Origin: Allobosea sp. 117 | GTDB lineage: Bacteria > Pseudomonadota > Alphaproteobacteria > Rhizobiales > Xanthobacteraceae | DNA length: 64,000 nt | Direction: 5' to 3' | NCBI RefSeq assembly: GCF_000702305.1 | Contig: NZ_JNLC01000010.1 | Span: 310,001-374,000, forward strand | The notes under the pieces: model-generated | The model's database searches: none | What the model saw: the letters and a program-made list of their open reading frames with translations, nothing else | Told to the model about the DNA's origin: nothing | Made by a program: the position numbers and the translations under genes | Shown: positions 16,423 through 24,553 of the stretch, piece after piece | Layout of the letters: every line of letters begins with the position of its first letter | How positions within the stretch are numbered: the stretch's first letter is position 1

Positions 16423-17460
16423 TCACTGGCCGGCGATCTTCATGCCCAGCGCGGCCCCGATGGAGGCGTTCCACACCTTGGCGCAGTCGGCATAGGTGGC
16501 CTTGCAGCGACCGGCCCACTCGCCGAGGATCTTGTCGGCCGCGATCTGTTGGACCTTGGCCTTGTCCGCGTCGGTCACCGGCACCAGCGTCATCTTGTAG
16601 GCGGTGTAGAGGCCGGGCTCGCAGGTGCCGCCGGTGCTGCACGCCAGTGCCTTCTCATTGGTGGTGACGGCGAGGTTCCAAAGCCCGTCCTCCAGCGCCT
16701 TGAACTGCGCCTCCAGCGCCGCGCGGCGATCGGCCGGCAGCGAATCCCACCATTCGAGATTGACCAGATGCGCCTGCACCGAGCCGGACACCGAAAGCGG
16801 GAGCAGGTGGGTGGTCACTTCCGGCCATTTGCCGGTATTGGCGGAGGTCGGCGAGGTGACGCCGCAGGAGGCGACGCCGCGCTCCAGTGCCGGATAAACC
16901 TCCGGGAAGCTCAGCGTTACCGGCGTCGCGCCGAGCTGGGTGAGAAGGCTGGACATGGACGCGGTGAAGGAGCGCACCTTGAGGCCCTTCAGGTCGTCCA
17001 GCGACTTGATCGGCTGGTTGCAGAAGAACACCTGCGGACCGAACGGCCAGATCGCCACTGCCTTGACGCCGAAGCGCTCGCCGAGCCGGGCGTTGAACAC
17101 CTCGCGATAGGCGTCGACCCCCTTGCGCAGCTCGCTCATGTCGGTGGCGACACCGATGAGGTCGATGCCTTCGAGGAAGGGATCGTCCTTCGCGGCGCTG
17201 CCGATCTGGGTGGTGACGACCTGAAAGGCGCCGGAGCTGGCGGTGCGCAACGCATCGGCCAGATTGAGGCCGAGCATCTGGAATTCGTTGCGCTGAATGT
17301 CGAAGCCGCTTGACTTCAGCTTGTCGATGACGCCGATCTCGACCGGATACTGGGCGTTCTGCTGCTGGGTCTGGGTGAGCCAGCGGATCGTCTCGGCATG
17401 GGCGAGCTGCGAGCTGGCGATGAGCGCCAGGACGACGAGCGGGCGGACAAGGCGTTTCAT
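16423..17460 (-). CDS. dctP: TRAP transporter periplasmic binding protein (DctP family)
   Basis: About 345 residues. Signal peptide MKRLVRPLVVLALIASSQLAHAET. The mature protein has the DctP fold: EVFNARLGERFGVKAVAIWP, QVFFCNQPIKSLDDLKGLKVRS, and FPEVYPALERGVASCGVTSP in place of the usual GAVDG motif. The conserved Arg that grips the carboxylate in this family would be the R of GLKVRSF. The start at 17460 gives a normal signal peptide; ATG 17475 is also in frame. It is the first gene of the dctPQM-uraD operon. An inverted repeat 86 to 107 bases upstream matches one in front of the divergent LysR gene. Confidence 0.93.
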   Translation of the reverse strand: MKRLVRPLVVLALIASSQLAHAETIRWLTQTQQQNAQYPVEIGVIDKLKSSGFDIQRNEFQMLGLNLADALRTASSGAFQVVTTQIGSAAKDDPFLEGIDLIGVATDMSELRKGVDAYREVFNARLGERFGVKAVAIWPFGPQVFFCNQPIKSLDDLKGLKVRSFTASMSSLLTQLGATPVTLSFPEVYPALERGVASCGVTSPTSANTGKWPEVTTHLLPLSVSGSVQAHLVNLEWWDSLPADRRAALEAQFKALEDGLWNLAVTTNEKALACSTGGTCEPGLYTAYKMTLVPVTDADKAKVQQIAADKILGEWAGRCKATYADCAKVWNASIGAALGMKIAGQ

Positions 17461-17545
17461 GACGGGCTCCTGCATGAAGGCGGCGATGCGGTGCCGTCAT
17501 GCAAGCAAGGCGCGGACCTTTGCCTATTAGCCCCTTTGAATAGTG

Positions 17546-17567
17546 ATTATTCGATTTTTCGAATAAT
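17546..17567. promoter_or_regulatory. LysR-type inverted repeat near dctP
   Basis: A perfect 9-base inverted repeat, ATTATTCGA and TCGAATAAT, around TTTT. Its core TATTCG-N5-TCGAAT is repeated at 17851. It stands 86 bases upstream of dctP, where LysR regulators usually bind to activate a divergent operon. Confidence 0.7.
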
Positions 17568-17850
17568 GCGACGTCGCGTGGGGAAGAGGTCGGCAAGTCT
17601 TTCCGCTTTCGATGAAAAACCCGGAGGGCTGTCAGTCGCGGAATTGCCGGGCGGCTTTCACGAGGGTCGGAATGCGCGACTTTCGTGTCGATAGCGCTAG
17701 GTGTTTCAAGCCGCCGCCCATTGTTGGCGCCGGAAGCGCTGATTGAATTTCAACCTCCATGGTGCCGTTTTGTGCAGCTCGGCGATCGAGAATGAGATCG
17801 TCATTTCGGGCATCGCCATTGCGTGTGGGTGGTACATGCATGGGGATAGG

Positions 17851-17867
17851 TATTCGCAAATTCGAAT
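17851..17867. promoter_or_regulatory. LysR-type inverted repeat near the LysR gene
   Basis: TATTCG-CAAAT-TCGAAT, a second copy of the 6-5-6 repeat at 17548-17564, about 51 bases before the LysR start codon. This suggests autoregulation by the same protein. Confidence 0.65.
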
Positions 17868-17918
17868 GCGCGTCTCGTCGGCTGATGTATGGTTCGCCCA
17901 TGATGGAGCCCGTTGTCG

Positions 17919-18866
17919 ATGCGCATTCCGGACAATCCGCTTAGCGCCTTTCATCTACGGGTGCTCGGCACGCTGCTGGAGGAGCGGAGCGTGACGCGCG
18001 CGGCGCGGCGCCTCGGCCTATCCCAGCCGGCCGCCAGCCTCGTCCTGAAGCAGTTGCGCGAGATGTTCGGCGATCCGCTGCTGGTGCGCAACCAGGGCGG
18101 CATGGTGCTGACCGAACGTGCCGCCATGCTGCAGGCCGCTTCCGCCAAGGCGCTGGAAGAGCTGGACGGCCTGCTGGTCGATCCCGACCGTTTCGACCCG
18201 TCCTCGTCGCGGCAGACATTCACCATCGCACTGCCGGACCACATTTTGCCGCTGATGTTCAACGGGATCATGCAGGAATTCCGGCGCCGGGCGCCGATGG
18301 CGCGGCTGGTGATGCGGGCGCTGGGGCCGGATTATGACTTCGAAGGGGCGCTGGCCTCCGGGAGCGCCGATCTCGTCATCAGCAACTGGCCGACGCCGCC
18401 AACCTATTTGCGCCGCTCGGTGCTGTTCGAGGACGAGTTCGTCTGTCTTGTCGACAGGGATCACGAATTTACCCGGCGGCTCCCATCGGCGGAGGAATAT
18501 CTGGCCGCCAACCACGTCGCACCGGCCGACTACGCCATCGCCCATCGTGGGGTGGTGGAAACCCATTTGAGCGCCATTCACGTGGTGCGCGAGCGTCGAG
18601 TCGTGATTTCCTATTTTTCGATGGCGCCGTATCTGCTGGTCGGCACGGACCTGATCTTCACCGTCACCCGGCATTTCGCCGAGTATTTTGCCAACGTGCT
18701 GCCATTGACGATCATCCCATCGCCGATCGCCTATCCGCACATCCAATTCTACCAGCTTTGGCATGAGCGCATGCAGCACTCACCGACCCATCGCTGGCTA
18801 CGCATGCTGATCAACGAGATGCGTTCGCATTCCGTGCGGCAGCAATATCTAAGTTTGCACAGGTAG
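17919..18866 (+). CDS. LysR-family regulator of the TRAP-uraD operon
   Basis: About 315 residues. The N-terminal helix-turn-helix is clear (LSAFHLRVLGTLLEERSVTR followed by AARRLGLSQPAASLVLKQLR), with the effector domain beginning at FTIALPDHILPLMF. It belongs to the NodD/NahR-like branch in appearance (PDHILPL, then SDLVISNWP-like segments). It is divergent from dctPQM-uraD, and matching inverted repeats stand before dctP and before this gene, so it most likely controls that operon in response to the imported compound. The start is ATG 17919 (a TTG at 17913 is in frame). Confidence 0.92.
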   Translation: MRIPDNPLSAFHLRVLGTLLEERSVTRAARRLGLSQPAASLVLKQLREMFGDPLLVRNQGGMVLTERAAMLQAASAKALEELDGLLVDPDRFDPSSSRQTFTIALPDHILPLMFNGIMQEFRRRAPMARLVMRALGPDYDFEGALASGSADLVISNWPTPPTYLRRSVLFEDEFVCLVDRDHEFTRRLPSAEEYLAANHVAPADYAIAHRGVVETHLSAIHVVRERRVVISYFSMAPYLLVGTDLIFTVTRHFAEYFANVLPLTIIPSPIAYPHIQFYQLWHERMQHSPTHRWLRMLINEMRSHSVRQQYLSLHR

Positions 18867-18907
18867 AGGGAATAGGCTCTTCGCAAAGCAGCGCGCGTGA
18901 TGCTGGC

Positions 18908-19132
18908 TCAGGCGGCGCGCGCGAAGGGCAGGTTTGGTTGGCGCGTGACAGCGGGAGCGGCTTCGACGGCTTCAGCCGCCTGCCGGGCGAGGGCCGGAAT
19001 GTCGGGGCGGCTGAGGCCGAGATCGGCCAGCTCGCGGTCCGTATAGGCGGAAAGCTCGTCGGCGATCTTGTTGTACACGCGGCGACGCGCGAAAGCCGTC
19101 CGCAAGGTGATGCCGATCTGTTCGATCTGCAT
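18908..19132 (-). CDS. DUF1127 small protein
   Basis: 74 residues. The DUF1127 core is KIADELSAYTDRELADLGLSRPDIPALARQAA; the N-terminal part RTAFARRRVYN is basic. Proteins of this family in alphaproteobacteria are small, stress- or growth-phase-linked, and some bind RNA and affect carbon and nitrogen control and sRNA turnover. The C-terminal Ala-rich tail (EAVEAAPAVTRQPNLPFARAA) is variable in the family. It stands alone, with GGAGAACAT before its start and a short palindrome at 19191 in its promoter region. Confidence 0.9.
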   Translation of the reverse strand: MQIEQIGITLRTAFARRRVYNKIADELSAYTDRELADLGLSRPDIPALARQAAEAVEAAPAVTRQPNLPFARAA

Positions 19133-19190
19133 GACATGTTCTCCTCAATTGGCCATGCTGCAAAGCAGCAAGAGCAAGGAGAACATAGTG

Positions 19191-19207
19191 TGCGATGCAG
19201 CATCGCA
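19191..19207. promoter_or_regulatory. palindrome in the DUF1127 promoter region
   Basis: TGCGATG and CATCGCA, separated by CAG, 59 to 75 bases upstream of the DUF1127 start. It could be an operator; the protein binding it is unknown. Confidence 0.4.
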
Positions 19208-19263
19208 GTAGCGCGAAATCTGCGTCGGAGCTATGCGTTCCGATCAGGCGAGGGAAACGGGAT

Positions 19264-19303
19264 AAAAAGTCCGCCGACCCGCTGGGCGCGAGCGGGTCGG
19301 CGG
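19264..19303 (-). terminator. Rho-independent terminator, probably of frcBCA
   Basis: Reading leftward: a perfect 13-base stem (CCGCCGACCCGCT and AGCGGGTCGGCGG) with a 7-base loop, followed by ACTTTTTATC. It lies 260 bases after the frcA stop, on the same strand. Confidence 0.8.
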
Positions 19304-19562
19304 CACGACGCGGGTCCGGCGGGAGACGGCCCGCGATCTCGGGAGCCCGGCCCTTTCCAGCCCGGCCTGCGGCCGGAGCGGAAAGGGAGACAGACTCAAT
19401 CGGTTGCGACATGCTCCGTGTGCGAGGGGCTGCGCCCTCTACGGAGCCTGTCCCGAAACCCCTTGCGTTCGGATGGACCATCCGGGTGATGGGAAGGCGC
19501 TCCAGCTTCGATGAGCCGAGCATTGCCCTCCGATCGGATGATCCCTCCGTCCAGGAGGCTCG

Positions 19563-20384
19563 CTAGGCCGCCAGCTCCTCCGCCGGGGATTTGGCGCCGG
19601 TCATGAAGGCCACCGCGTCGGACATGGTGTGGTCCTTCGGGTCGATGACGCAGAGCCGCCGGCCCAGCCGGTGAATGTGGATGCGGTCGGCGATCTCGAA
19701 CACATGCGGCATGTTGTGGCTGATCAGCACGATCGGCAGGCCACGCGAGCGCACGTCGAGGATCAGCTCCAGCACCCGGCGCGATTCCTTCACGCCCAGC
19801 GCCGCGGTCGGCTCGTCCATGATGACCACGCGCGAGCCGAAGGCGGCCGCGCGCGCCACCGCCACGCCCTGCCGCTGGCCGCCCGAGAGCGTCTCCACCG
19901 GCTGGTTGATGTTCTGCACCGTCATCAGCCCGAGCTCCGAGAGCTTGTCGCGGGCGATCTTCTGCATCGCCGGCCGGTCGAGCATGCGGAACACCGAGCC
20001 GAGCACGCCCGGCCGGCGCATCTCGCGGCCGAGGAACATGTTGTCGGCGATGGACAGGCTGGGTGAGAGCGCCAGCGACTGGTGCACCGTCTCGATGCCC
20101 GCTCTCTGGGCGTCCATCGGCGAGGCGAACCTCGTCACCTCGCCGTCGAGCCGGATCTCGCCGTCGTCGGGGATCAGGGCGCCGGACAGCGCCTTGATGA
20201 GCGAGGATTTGCCGGCGCCGTTGTCGCCGATCACCGCTAGGATCTCGCCGGGATAGAGGTCGAAATCGGCGTGGTCCATGGCGGTCACCCGCCCGTAGCG
20301 CTTGACGAGGCCGCGCGCGGACAGCACCGGGGTGACGGGAGCGGAAGCGGGCTTCAGTCCGGTGAGCGTGGATTGAGTACTCAT
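19563..20384 (-). CDS. frcA: fructose-type ABC importer ATPase (FrcA)
   Basis: About 273 residues, a single ATPase domain rather than the double one of RbsA/XylG, as in rhizobial FrcA. Walker A is GDNGAGKSS, the signature LSGGQRQGVAVARAAAFGS, Walker B VVIMDEPTAALGVKESRRVL, and the switch His is in LISHNMPHV. The segments AMDHADFDLYPGEILAVIGD and RRLCVIDPKDHTMSDAVAFM are close to FrcA of Sinorhizobium meliloti as I recall it. It powers sugar uptake through FrcC. Its ATG (20384) overlaps the frcC stop. Confidence 0.93.
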   Translation of the reverse strand: MSTQSTLTGLKPASAPVTPVLSARGLVKRYGRVTAMDHADFDLYPGEILAVIGDNGAGKSSLIKALSGALIPDDGEIRLDGEVTRFASPMDAQRAGIETVHQSLALSPSLSIADNMFLGREMRRPGVLGSVFRMLDRPAMQKIARDKLSELGLMTVQNINQPVETLSGGQRQGVAVARAAAFGSRVVIMDEPTAALGVKESRRVLELILDVRSRGLPIVLISHNMPHVFEIADRIHIHRLGRRLCVIDPKDHTMSDAVAFMTGAKSPAEELAA

Positions 20385-21487
20385 GCCGACACCTTGCGGA
20401 TCCACTGGTCGAGGGCGACCGCGACGATGATGAGGATGCCGACGGTGAATTCCTGCCACAGCACGTCGACGCCGGAGAGCGCGAGGCCGTTGCGGAACAC
20501 GCCGACGATGAGCGCGCCGATGAGCGTACCGATGATCGAGCCGCGTCCGCCGAAAAGGCTGGCGCCGCCGATCACCACCGCGGTGATGCTGTCGAGATTG
20601 GCCGTCTGGCCGGCCTGCGGGCTCACCGAGCCGATGCGCCCGATCAGCGCCCAGGCGCCGAGCGCGCAGATGACGCCCGCCGCCACATAGACGGTGAACA
20701 GCACCTTGCGGGTGCGGATGCCGGCGAGCTCGGCGGCGGCGGGGTCGTCGCCGACCGCGTAGAGATGCCGGCCGAAGGCGGTGCGGTTGAGCACGTACCA
20801 GACGAGGGCGATCAGCCCCAGCATGAAGAAGGAGCCATAGGTGAAGCGCGCGCCGAGCACGTCGACCGGCGTCCCGAGGAACTGCAGGAACGGCGCCGCC
20901 TTGGCGACGTCCTGCGAGCGGATGGTCTCGGAGCCCGAGTACCACAGGTTCAGCGCGAAGAAGATCGACCAGGTGCCCAGCGTGACGATGAAGGGCGGCA
21001 GCTTCAGCCGCGTCACCAGCACGCCGTTGACGGCGCCGCAGCCGCCGCCCACGGCTATGCCGGCCAGGAAAGCGAGCGGCGCCGGCAGGCCCATCGTCAC
21101 CGCCAGCTTGCCCATCACCACCGAGCACAACACCATGATGGCGCCTACCGACAGGTCGATGCCGGCGGTGATGACGATCAGCGTCTGGGCGATGCCGATG
21201 ATGCCGATGATCGTCACCTGCTGGATGATCAGCGACAGGTTGAAGGACGACAGGAAGCGGCCGCCCACGATGAGGCTGAAGCCGATGATGCCGAGCAGCA
21301 GCACAATGGCGGGTACCGCCGTCGGGTTGGCGTGCAGGAAATGCTGCACGCGCTGCAGGGGCGACTTGGGGGTAACGTCGAACTCGGCGACGCGACTGTC
21401 GCGCTTTTCGAGCACCTGCTCGAAGGCCTGTCTCGCCGGGCGACCCGGAGGGGGCGCGCCGGAACTGCTCAAATCGGTCATCGCCAT
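20381..21487 (-). CDS. frcC: fructose-type ABC importer permease (FrcC)
   Basis: 368 residues with about ten transmembrane segments. RbsC/FrcC family marks: IGIIGIAQTLIVITAGIDLS followed by VGAIMVL, VNGVLVTRLKLPPFIVTLGT, GRHLYAVGDDPAAAELAGIR and VVIGGASLFGGRGSIIGTLI. The N-terminus carries a roughly 50-residue cytoplasmic lead (SSSGAPPPGRPARQAFEQVL) also seen in rhizobial FrcC. It forms the membrane channel with FrcA. It lies between frcB and frcA on one strand, with a hairpin after frcB. Confidence 0.93.
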   Translation of the reverse strand: MAMTDLSSSGAPPPGRPARQAFEQVLEKRDSRVAEFDVTPKSPLQRVQHFLHANPTAVPAIVLLLGIIGFSLIVGGRFLSSFNLSLIIQQVTIIGIIGIAQTLIVITAGIDLSVGAIMVLCSVVMGKLAVTMGLPAPLAFLAGIAVGGGCGAVNGVLVTRLKLPPFIVTLGTWSIFFALNLWYSGSETIRSQDVAKAAPFLQFLGTPVDVLGARFTYGSFFMLGLIALVWYVLNRTAFGRHLYAVGDDPAAAELAGIRTRKVLFTVYVAAGVICALGAWALIGRIGSVSPQAGQTANLDSITAVVIGGASLFGGRGSIIGTLIGALIVGVFRNGLALSGVDVLWQEFTVGILIIVAVALDQWIRKVSA

Positions 21488-21531
21488 ATCCTCCCGCAGA
21501 CCGGCTCCGCGCTGGCGCGGCGCAGGGCCGG

Positions 21532-21552
21532 GAGAGACGCTCGGCGCCTCTC
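21532..21552 (-). other. intercistronic hairpin between frcB and frcC
   Basis: In the leftward transcript, GAGAGGCGC and GCGUCUCUC pair (one G-U) around CGA. It lies about 50 bases after the frcB stop, with no T run, in the position of the hairpins that follow the other binding-protein genes in this window. Confidence 0.5.
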
Positions 21553-21603
21553 TGTTGATTCACATGGACGATCCGTGCCGCCCGGATGCGGCGCGGAAGC
21601 GGG

Positions 21604-22644
21604 TCAGCCCCAGCACTTCTTCAGTGCTTCGGCGGAGGGGGTCGACTTCAGTCCATCGACCGGCTTGTCGGTGATCAGCTCGACGCCGGTGTTCACAAAG
21701 TCGAGGCCGGGGGTGACCTGCGGCTTGGCGCCGGTCTTCGCGTATTCGAACACCGCCTCGACGCCCTTCGAGGCCATCAGCAGCGGGAACTGCATCGAGG
21801 TGGCACCGATGACGCCGTCGGCGACGTTGCGCACGCCGGGGCAGCCGCCGTCGACCGAGACGATCAGCACGTCCTTGTCGCGGCCGACCGACTTGAGCGC
21901 CTCATAGGCGCCGGCCGCCGCCGGCTCGTTGATGGTGTAGACGACGGAGATCTCTGGGTCCTTCTGGAGCAGATTCTCCATCGCCTTGCGGCCGCCCTCC
22001 TCGTTGCCGAGCGTGGTGTCGTGGCCGACGATGCGCTTGTCCTTCTCGTCGCCGATCACCGCCGGATTGGCGAGATCGACGCCGAAGCCCTTGAGGAAGC
22101 CCTGGTCGCGGGCGACGTCGACCGAGACCTGATTCACGTTGAGGTCGAGCAGCGCGATCTTGGCGGTGCCCGCCTTCTCGCCCAGCACCTTGGCCGCCCA
22201 CTGGCCGACATACTGACCGGCGAGGAAATTGTCGGTGGCGAAGGTGGCGTCGGCCGCGTTCGCCGGGTCGAGCGGCGTATCGAGTGCGATCACCAGGATG
22301 CCAGCCGCACGGGCCTTGTCGATCGAGGGCACGATGGCGCGGCTGTCACTGGGCGTGATCAGGATGCCCTTGGCGCCGGCGGCGATCAGGTTCTCCACCG
22401 CCGCGACCTGCGAGTCGTTGTCGCCATCGACCTTGCCGGCGAAGGAGCGCAGTTCCATGCCGAGCTCGTTGGCCTTGGCCTGCGCGCCCTCCTTCATCTT
22501 CACGAAGAAGGGGTTGGTGTTGGTCTTGGTGATGATGCCGACGATCGGCTTGTCGGCAGCGGCGGCTCCTCCGAGCGAGGCGGTGGCGAGCGCGATCGCG
22601 GAAGCGGCCGAGAAAATGAGATGATGCCGGAATGAGCGGCGCAT
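21604..22644 (-). CDS. frcB: fructose-type ABC importer binding protein (FrcB)
   Basis: About 346 residues. Signal peptide [20 protein letters not shown] ending near [11 protein letters not shown]. The mature protein has the sugar-binding fold: [75 protein letters not shown] and [20 protein letters not shown]. The start is the ATG at 22644 behind GGGAGGGAAGA; longer in-frame starts are unlikely because the signal peptide would be buried. It binds fructose (and perhaps ribose or mannose, as in rhizobia). A long palindrome stands 92 to 126 bases upstream. Confidence 0.94.
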   Translation of the reverse strand: MRRSFRHHLIFSAASAIALATASLGGAAAADKPIVGIITKTNTNPFFVKMKEGAQAKANELGMELRSFAGKVDGDNDSQVAAVENLIAAGAKGILITPSDSRAIVPSIDKARAAGILVIALDTPLDPANAADATFATDNFLAGQYVGQWAAKVLGEKAGTAKIALLDLNVNQVSVDVARDQGFLKGFGVDLANPAVIGDEKDKRIVGHDTTLGNEEGGRKAMENLLQKDPEISVVYTINEPAAAGAYEALKSVGRDKDVLIVSVDGGCPGVRNVADGVIGATSMQFPLLMASKGVEAVFEYAKTGAKPQVTPGLDFVNTGVELITDKPVDGLKSTPSAEALKKCWG

Positions 22645-22735
22645 TCTTCCCTCCCATGGGACGATGATGTGACGCACGGGTTCGGCCCGCGACCTGTTGT
22701 TTGACGTTTCCATGAAGCCGCAGCGCCGGGCATCT

Positions 22736-22770
22736 GTCAATAAATAAATCACGCGGATTTAATTATTGAC
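22736..22770. promoter_or_regulatory. FrcR/ROK operator candidate
   Basis: A 35-base near-perfect palindrome: GTCAATAA (22736-22743) pairs with TTATTGAC (22763-22770), and TAAATC (22745-22750) pairs with GATTTA (22756-22761), around ACGCG. It lies between the divergent frcB and ROK genes. The AT-rich arms resemble known NagC/Mlc-type ROK sites. Confidence 0.75.
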
Positions 22771-22861
22771 TCGGTGGACTTGTCTGCCGCATGTTCGCAG
22801 CGATAAGCCAGCCCGATCAAAGCGGCGGCGCGACAACAAGACGGCGAGGAGCACGAGGAGC

Positions 22862-24106
22862 ATGGACGACACCGCGGCCTTTCCGATTCCGGAGAGTGCC
22901 CCGCCGCCGACCTCCCCCGCCGGCCGCGGCACGAACCAGACCGGCGTGCGGCTCTACAACGAGCGGCTGATCCTCTCGCTGATCCGGCACCACCGGGCGC
23001 TCGGCAAGGTGGATATCGCCCGCCTCACCGGACTCTCCATTCAGACCACCACAGTGATCATGAATCGGCTACAGGCGGACGGCCTGCTGCTGGCCGGCGA
23101 ACGCCAGCGCGGGCGGATCGGCCAGCCCTCGGTCCCGTTCTCGCTCAATCCCGACGGCGCCTTCGGCCTCGGGCTCATGATCGGCCGGCGCTCCTCCGAT
23201 CTGGTGCTGATGGACTTCACCGCCGGCATCCGCGCCCGCGCCCGCCTTACCTACGCCTATCCGCTACCGCGGATGCTGATGGACTTTGCGGAAAGGGAGA
23301 TTCCCCGGCTGACTGCCGTGCTCTCCGAGGAGCAGCGCGCACGCGTCACCGGCATCGGCGTCGCCATGCCCTTCGAGCTGTGGAATTGGGAAGCCGACCT
23401 CGAGACCCCGCCCGGCGCGCTCGCGATCTGGCGAACCTTCGACGTCACCCGGGAGTTGAAGCAGTTGTTCCCGGATTGGCCGGTGCGGATGTGCAACGAC
23501 GCCACCTCCGCCTGCGCGGCCGAGCTCACCTTCGGCCGCGGTGCGGCGTTCCACGACTTCGCCTATCTCTATATCGGCACCTTCATCGGCGGCGGCGTCG
23601 TGCTGAATGGCAGCCTGTTCCCCGGCCGCTCGGGCAATGCCGGCGCGCTCGGCTCGATGCCGATCCTGCGGCGTGAGGCGGACGGCACCGCGAGCCTGCA
23701 GCAACTGATCCGCATAGCCTCCATCTACCGGCTGGAACGCCGGCTGATCGCCCGTGGCCTGCCCGGCACCGACATCTGGCTGTCGCCCGACGACTGGTCG
23801 AAATTCGCCGAGCCCCTGGAGGAGTGGATGGACGAGGCTGCGGACGGCCTCGCCCAGGCGATCGCCGCCATGCTGTCGGTGATCGATTTCGAGGCCGTCG
23901 TCATTGACGGCGCCTTTCCCGCCGACGTGCGGACCCGCCTCGTCGAACGCACCCGCCGGCGCTTTGCCTCCATCGACCGGCAGGGCCTCACCGACACCGT
24001 GGTGGTGGAGGGCTCGGTCGGACGCGACGCCCGCGCCATTGGCGGCGCTGCGCTGCCGCTGCTCGCCACCTTCGCCCGCGATTTCGACGTGCTCTTCAAG
24101 GACTAG
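22862..24106 (+). CDS. frcR: ROK-family transcriptional regulator of fructose uptake
   Basis: About 414 residues. The N-terminal winged helix (LYNERLILSLIRHHRALGKV, DIARLTGLSIQTTTVIMNRL) is followed by a sugar-kinase-like ROK domain with the DFTAGI and VRMCNDATSACAAELTFG motifs, then YLYIGTFIGGGVVLNG. The usual ROK zinc Cys cluster (CxCGxxGC) is absent, as in other FrcR-type proteins. It is divergent from frcBCA and stands directly before fucU and the fructokinase gene, matching the order frcR next to frcBCAK in rhizobia. The palindrome at 22736 is its likely site. Confidence 0.92.
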   Translation: MDDTAAFPIPESAPPPTSPAGRGTNQTGVRLYNERLILSLIRHHRALGKVDIARLTGLSIQTTTVIMNRLQADGLLLAGERQRGRIGQPSVPFSLNPDGAFGLGLMIGRRSSDLVLMDFTAGIRARARLTYAYPLPRMLMDFAEREIPRLTAVLSEEQRARVTGIGVAMPFELWNWEADLETPPGALAIWRTFDVTRELKQLFPDWPVRMCNDATSACAAELTFGRGAAFHDFAYLYIGTFIGGGVVLNGSLFPGRSGNAGALGSMPILRREADGTASLQQLIRIASIYRLERRLIARGLPGTDIWLSPDDWSKFAEPLEEWMDEAADGLAQAIAAMLSVIDFEAVVIDGAFPADVRTRLVERTRRRFASIDRQGLTDTVVVEGSVGRDARAIGGAALPLLATFARDFDVLFKD

Positions 24107-24109
24107 ACC

Positions 24110-24553
24110 ATGCTCAAGGGTATCGACCCGCTGATCGGCCCGGATCTGCTGATGACACTCCGGGCCATGGGCCATGGCGACGAGATCGCCATCGTCGATG
24201 CCAACTACCCGGCCGACGCCCATGCCCGGCGCCTTGTCCGCATGGACGGGCACTCTGCGCCGGCGATCCTCGACGCGGTGCTCTCGCTGATGCCGCTCGA
24301 TGCCGTGGTCGAGGAGGCCGCTTTTCGCCCCTGCGCCCATGGCGATTGCGGGCGGCTGGAGAAGGTGTTCGTCGAGTTCGCCGAGGTGATCGCCCGTCGC
24401 GAGCCGGGCTTCCGGCTGGTGCCGATTCCCGGCGAGCCGTTCTACGACCGGGTGCGCGCCGCCTACGCCATCATAGCCTCGGGCGAGCGGCGGCTCTACG
24501 GCAACATCATCCTGCGCAAGGGCGTCATCCAGCCGGAAGGAGCCTCGGCATGA
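24110..24553 (+). CDS. fucU: FucU/RbsD-family sugar mutarotase
   Basis: 147 residues. Family signature: GIDPLIGPDLLMTLRAMGHG followed by DEIAIVDANYPAD, and C-terminal FYDRVRAAYAIIASGERRLY then GNIILRKGV. These decameric cytoplasmic enzymes interconvert anomers of fucose, ribose or related sugars. FucU rather than RbsD is favoured by length and the GNIILRKG ending. It starts 3 bases after frcR and its stop overlaps the start of the kinase gene (ATGA), so it probably feeds the right anomer of the imported sugar to the kinase. Confidence 0.92.
   Translation: MLKGIDPLIGPDLLMTLRAMGHGDEIAIVDANYPADAHARRLVRMDGHSAPAILDAVLSLMPLDAVVEEAAFRPCAHGDCGRLEKVFVEFAEVIARREPGFRLVPIPGEPFYDRVRAAYAIIASGERRLYGNIILRKGVIQPEGASA

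Larger units (their letters stand above)
17461..17918. other. divergent control region between dctP and the LysR gene
   Basis: About 460 bases without a recognisable gene, more AT-rich than its surroundings. It carries two copies of TATTCG-N5-TCGAAT (17548-17564 and 17851-17867), one near each gene. No other structure was identified. Confidence 0.6.
19133..19562. other. structured GC-rich gap between the DUF1127 gene and frcA
   Basis: About 430 bases. It holds the DUF1127 promoter (with the palindrome TGCGATG-CAG-CATCGCA at 19191-19207), a strong leftward terminator at 19264-19303, and a second hairpin at 19351-19387 (CCCTTTCC and GGAAAGGG enclosing CCGGCC-TGC-GGCCGG). The 260 bases between the frcA stop and the terminator show no protein family, and could be a long 3' untranslated region or a small RNA. 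Confidence 0.55.

Noticed and set aside
19304-19562. tmRNA, SRP RNA, 6S RNA or RNase P RNA in the structured gap
   Set aside because: None of the conserved core sequences of these RNAs could be found, so only an unnamed structured region is reported.
19563-21563. A 666-codon frame joining frcA to upstream sequence
   Set aside because: The first ~390 codons are the out-of-frame shadow of frcC. The FrcA protein begins at ATG 20384.
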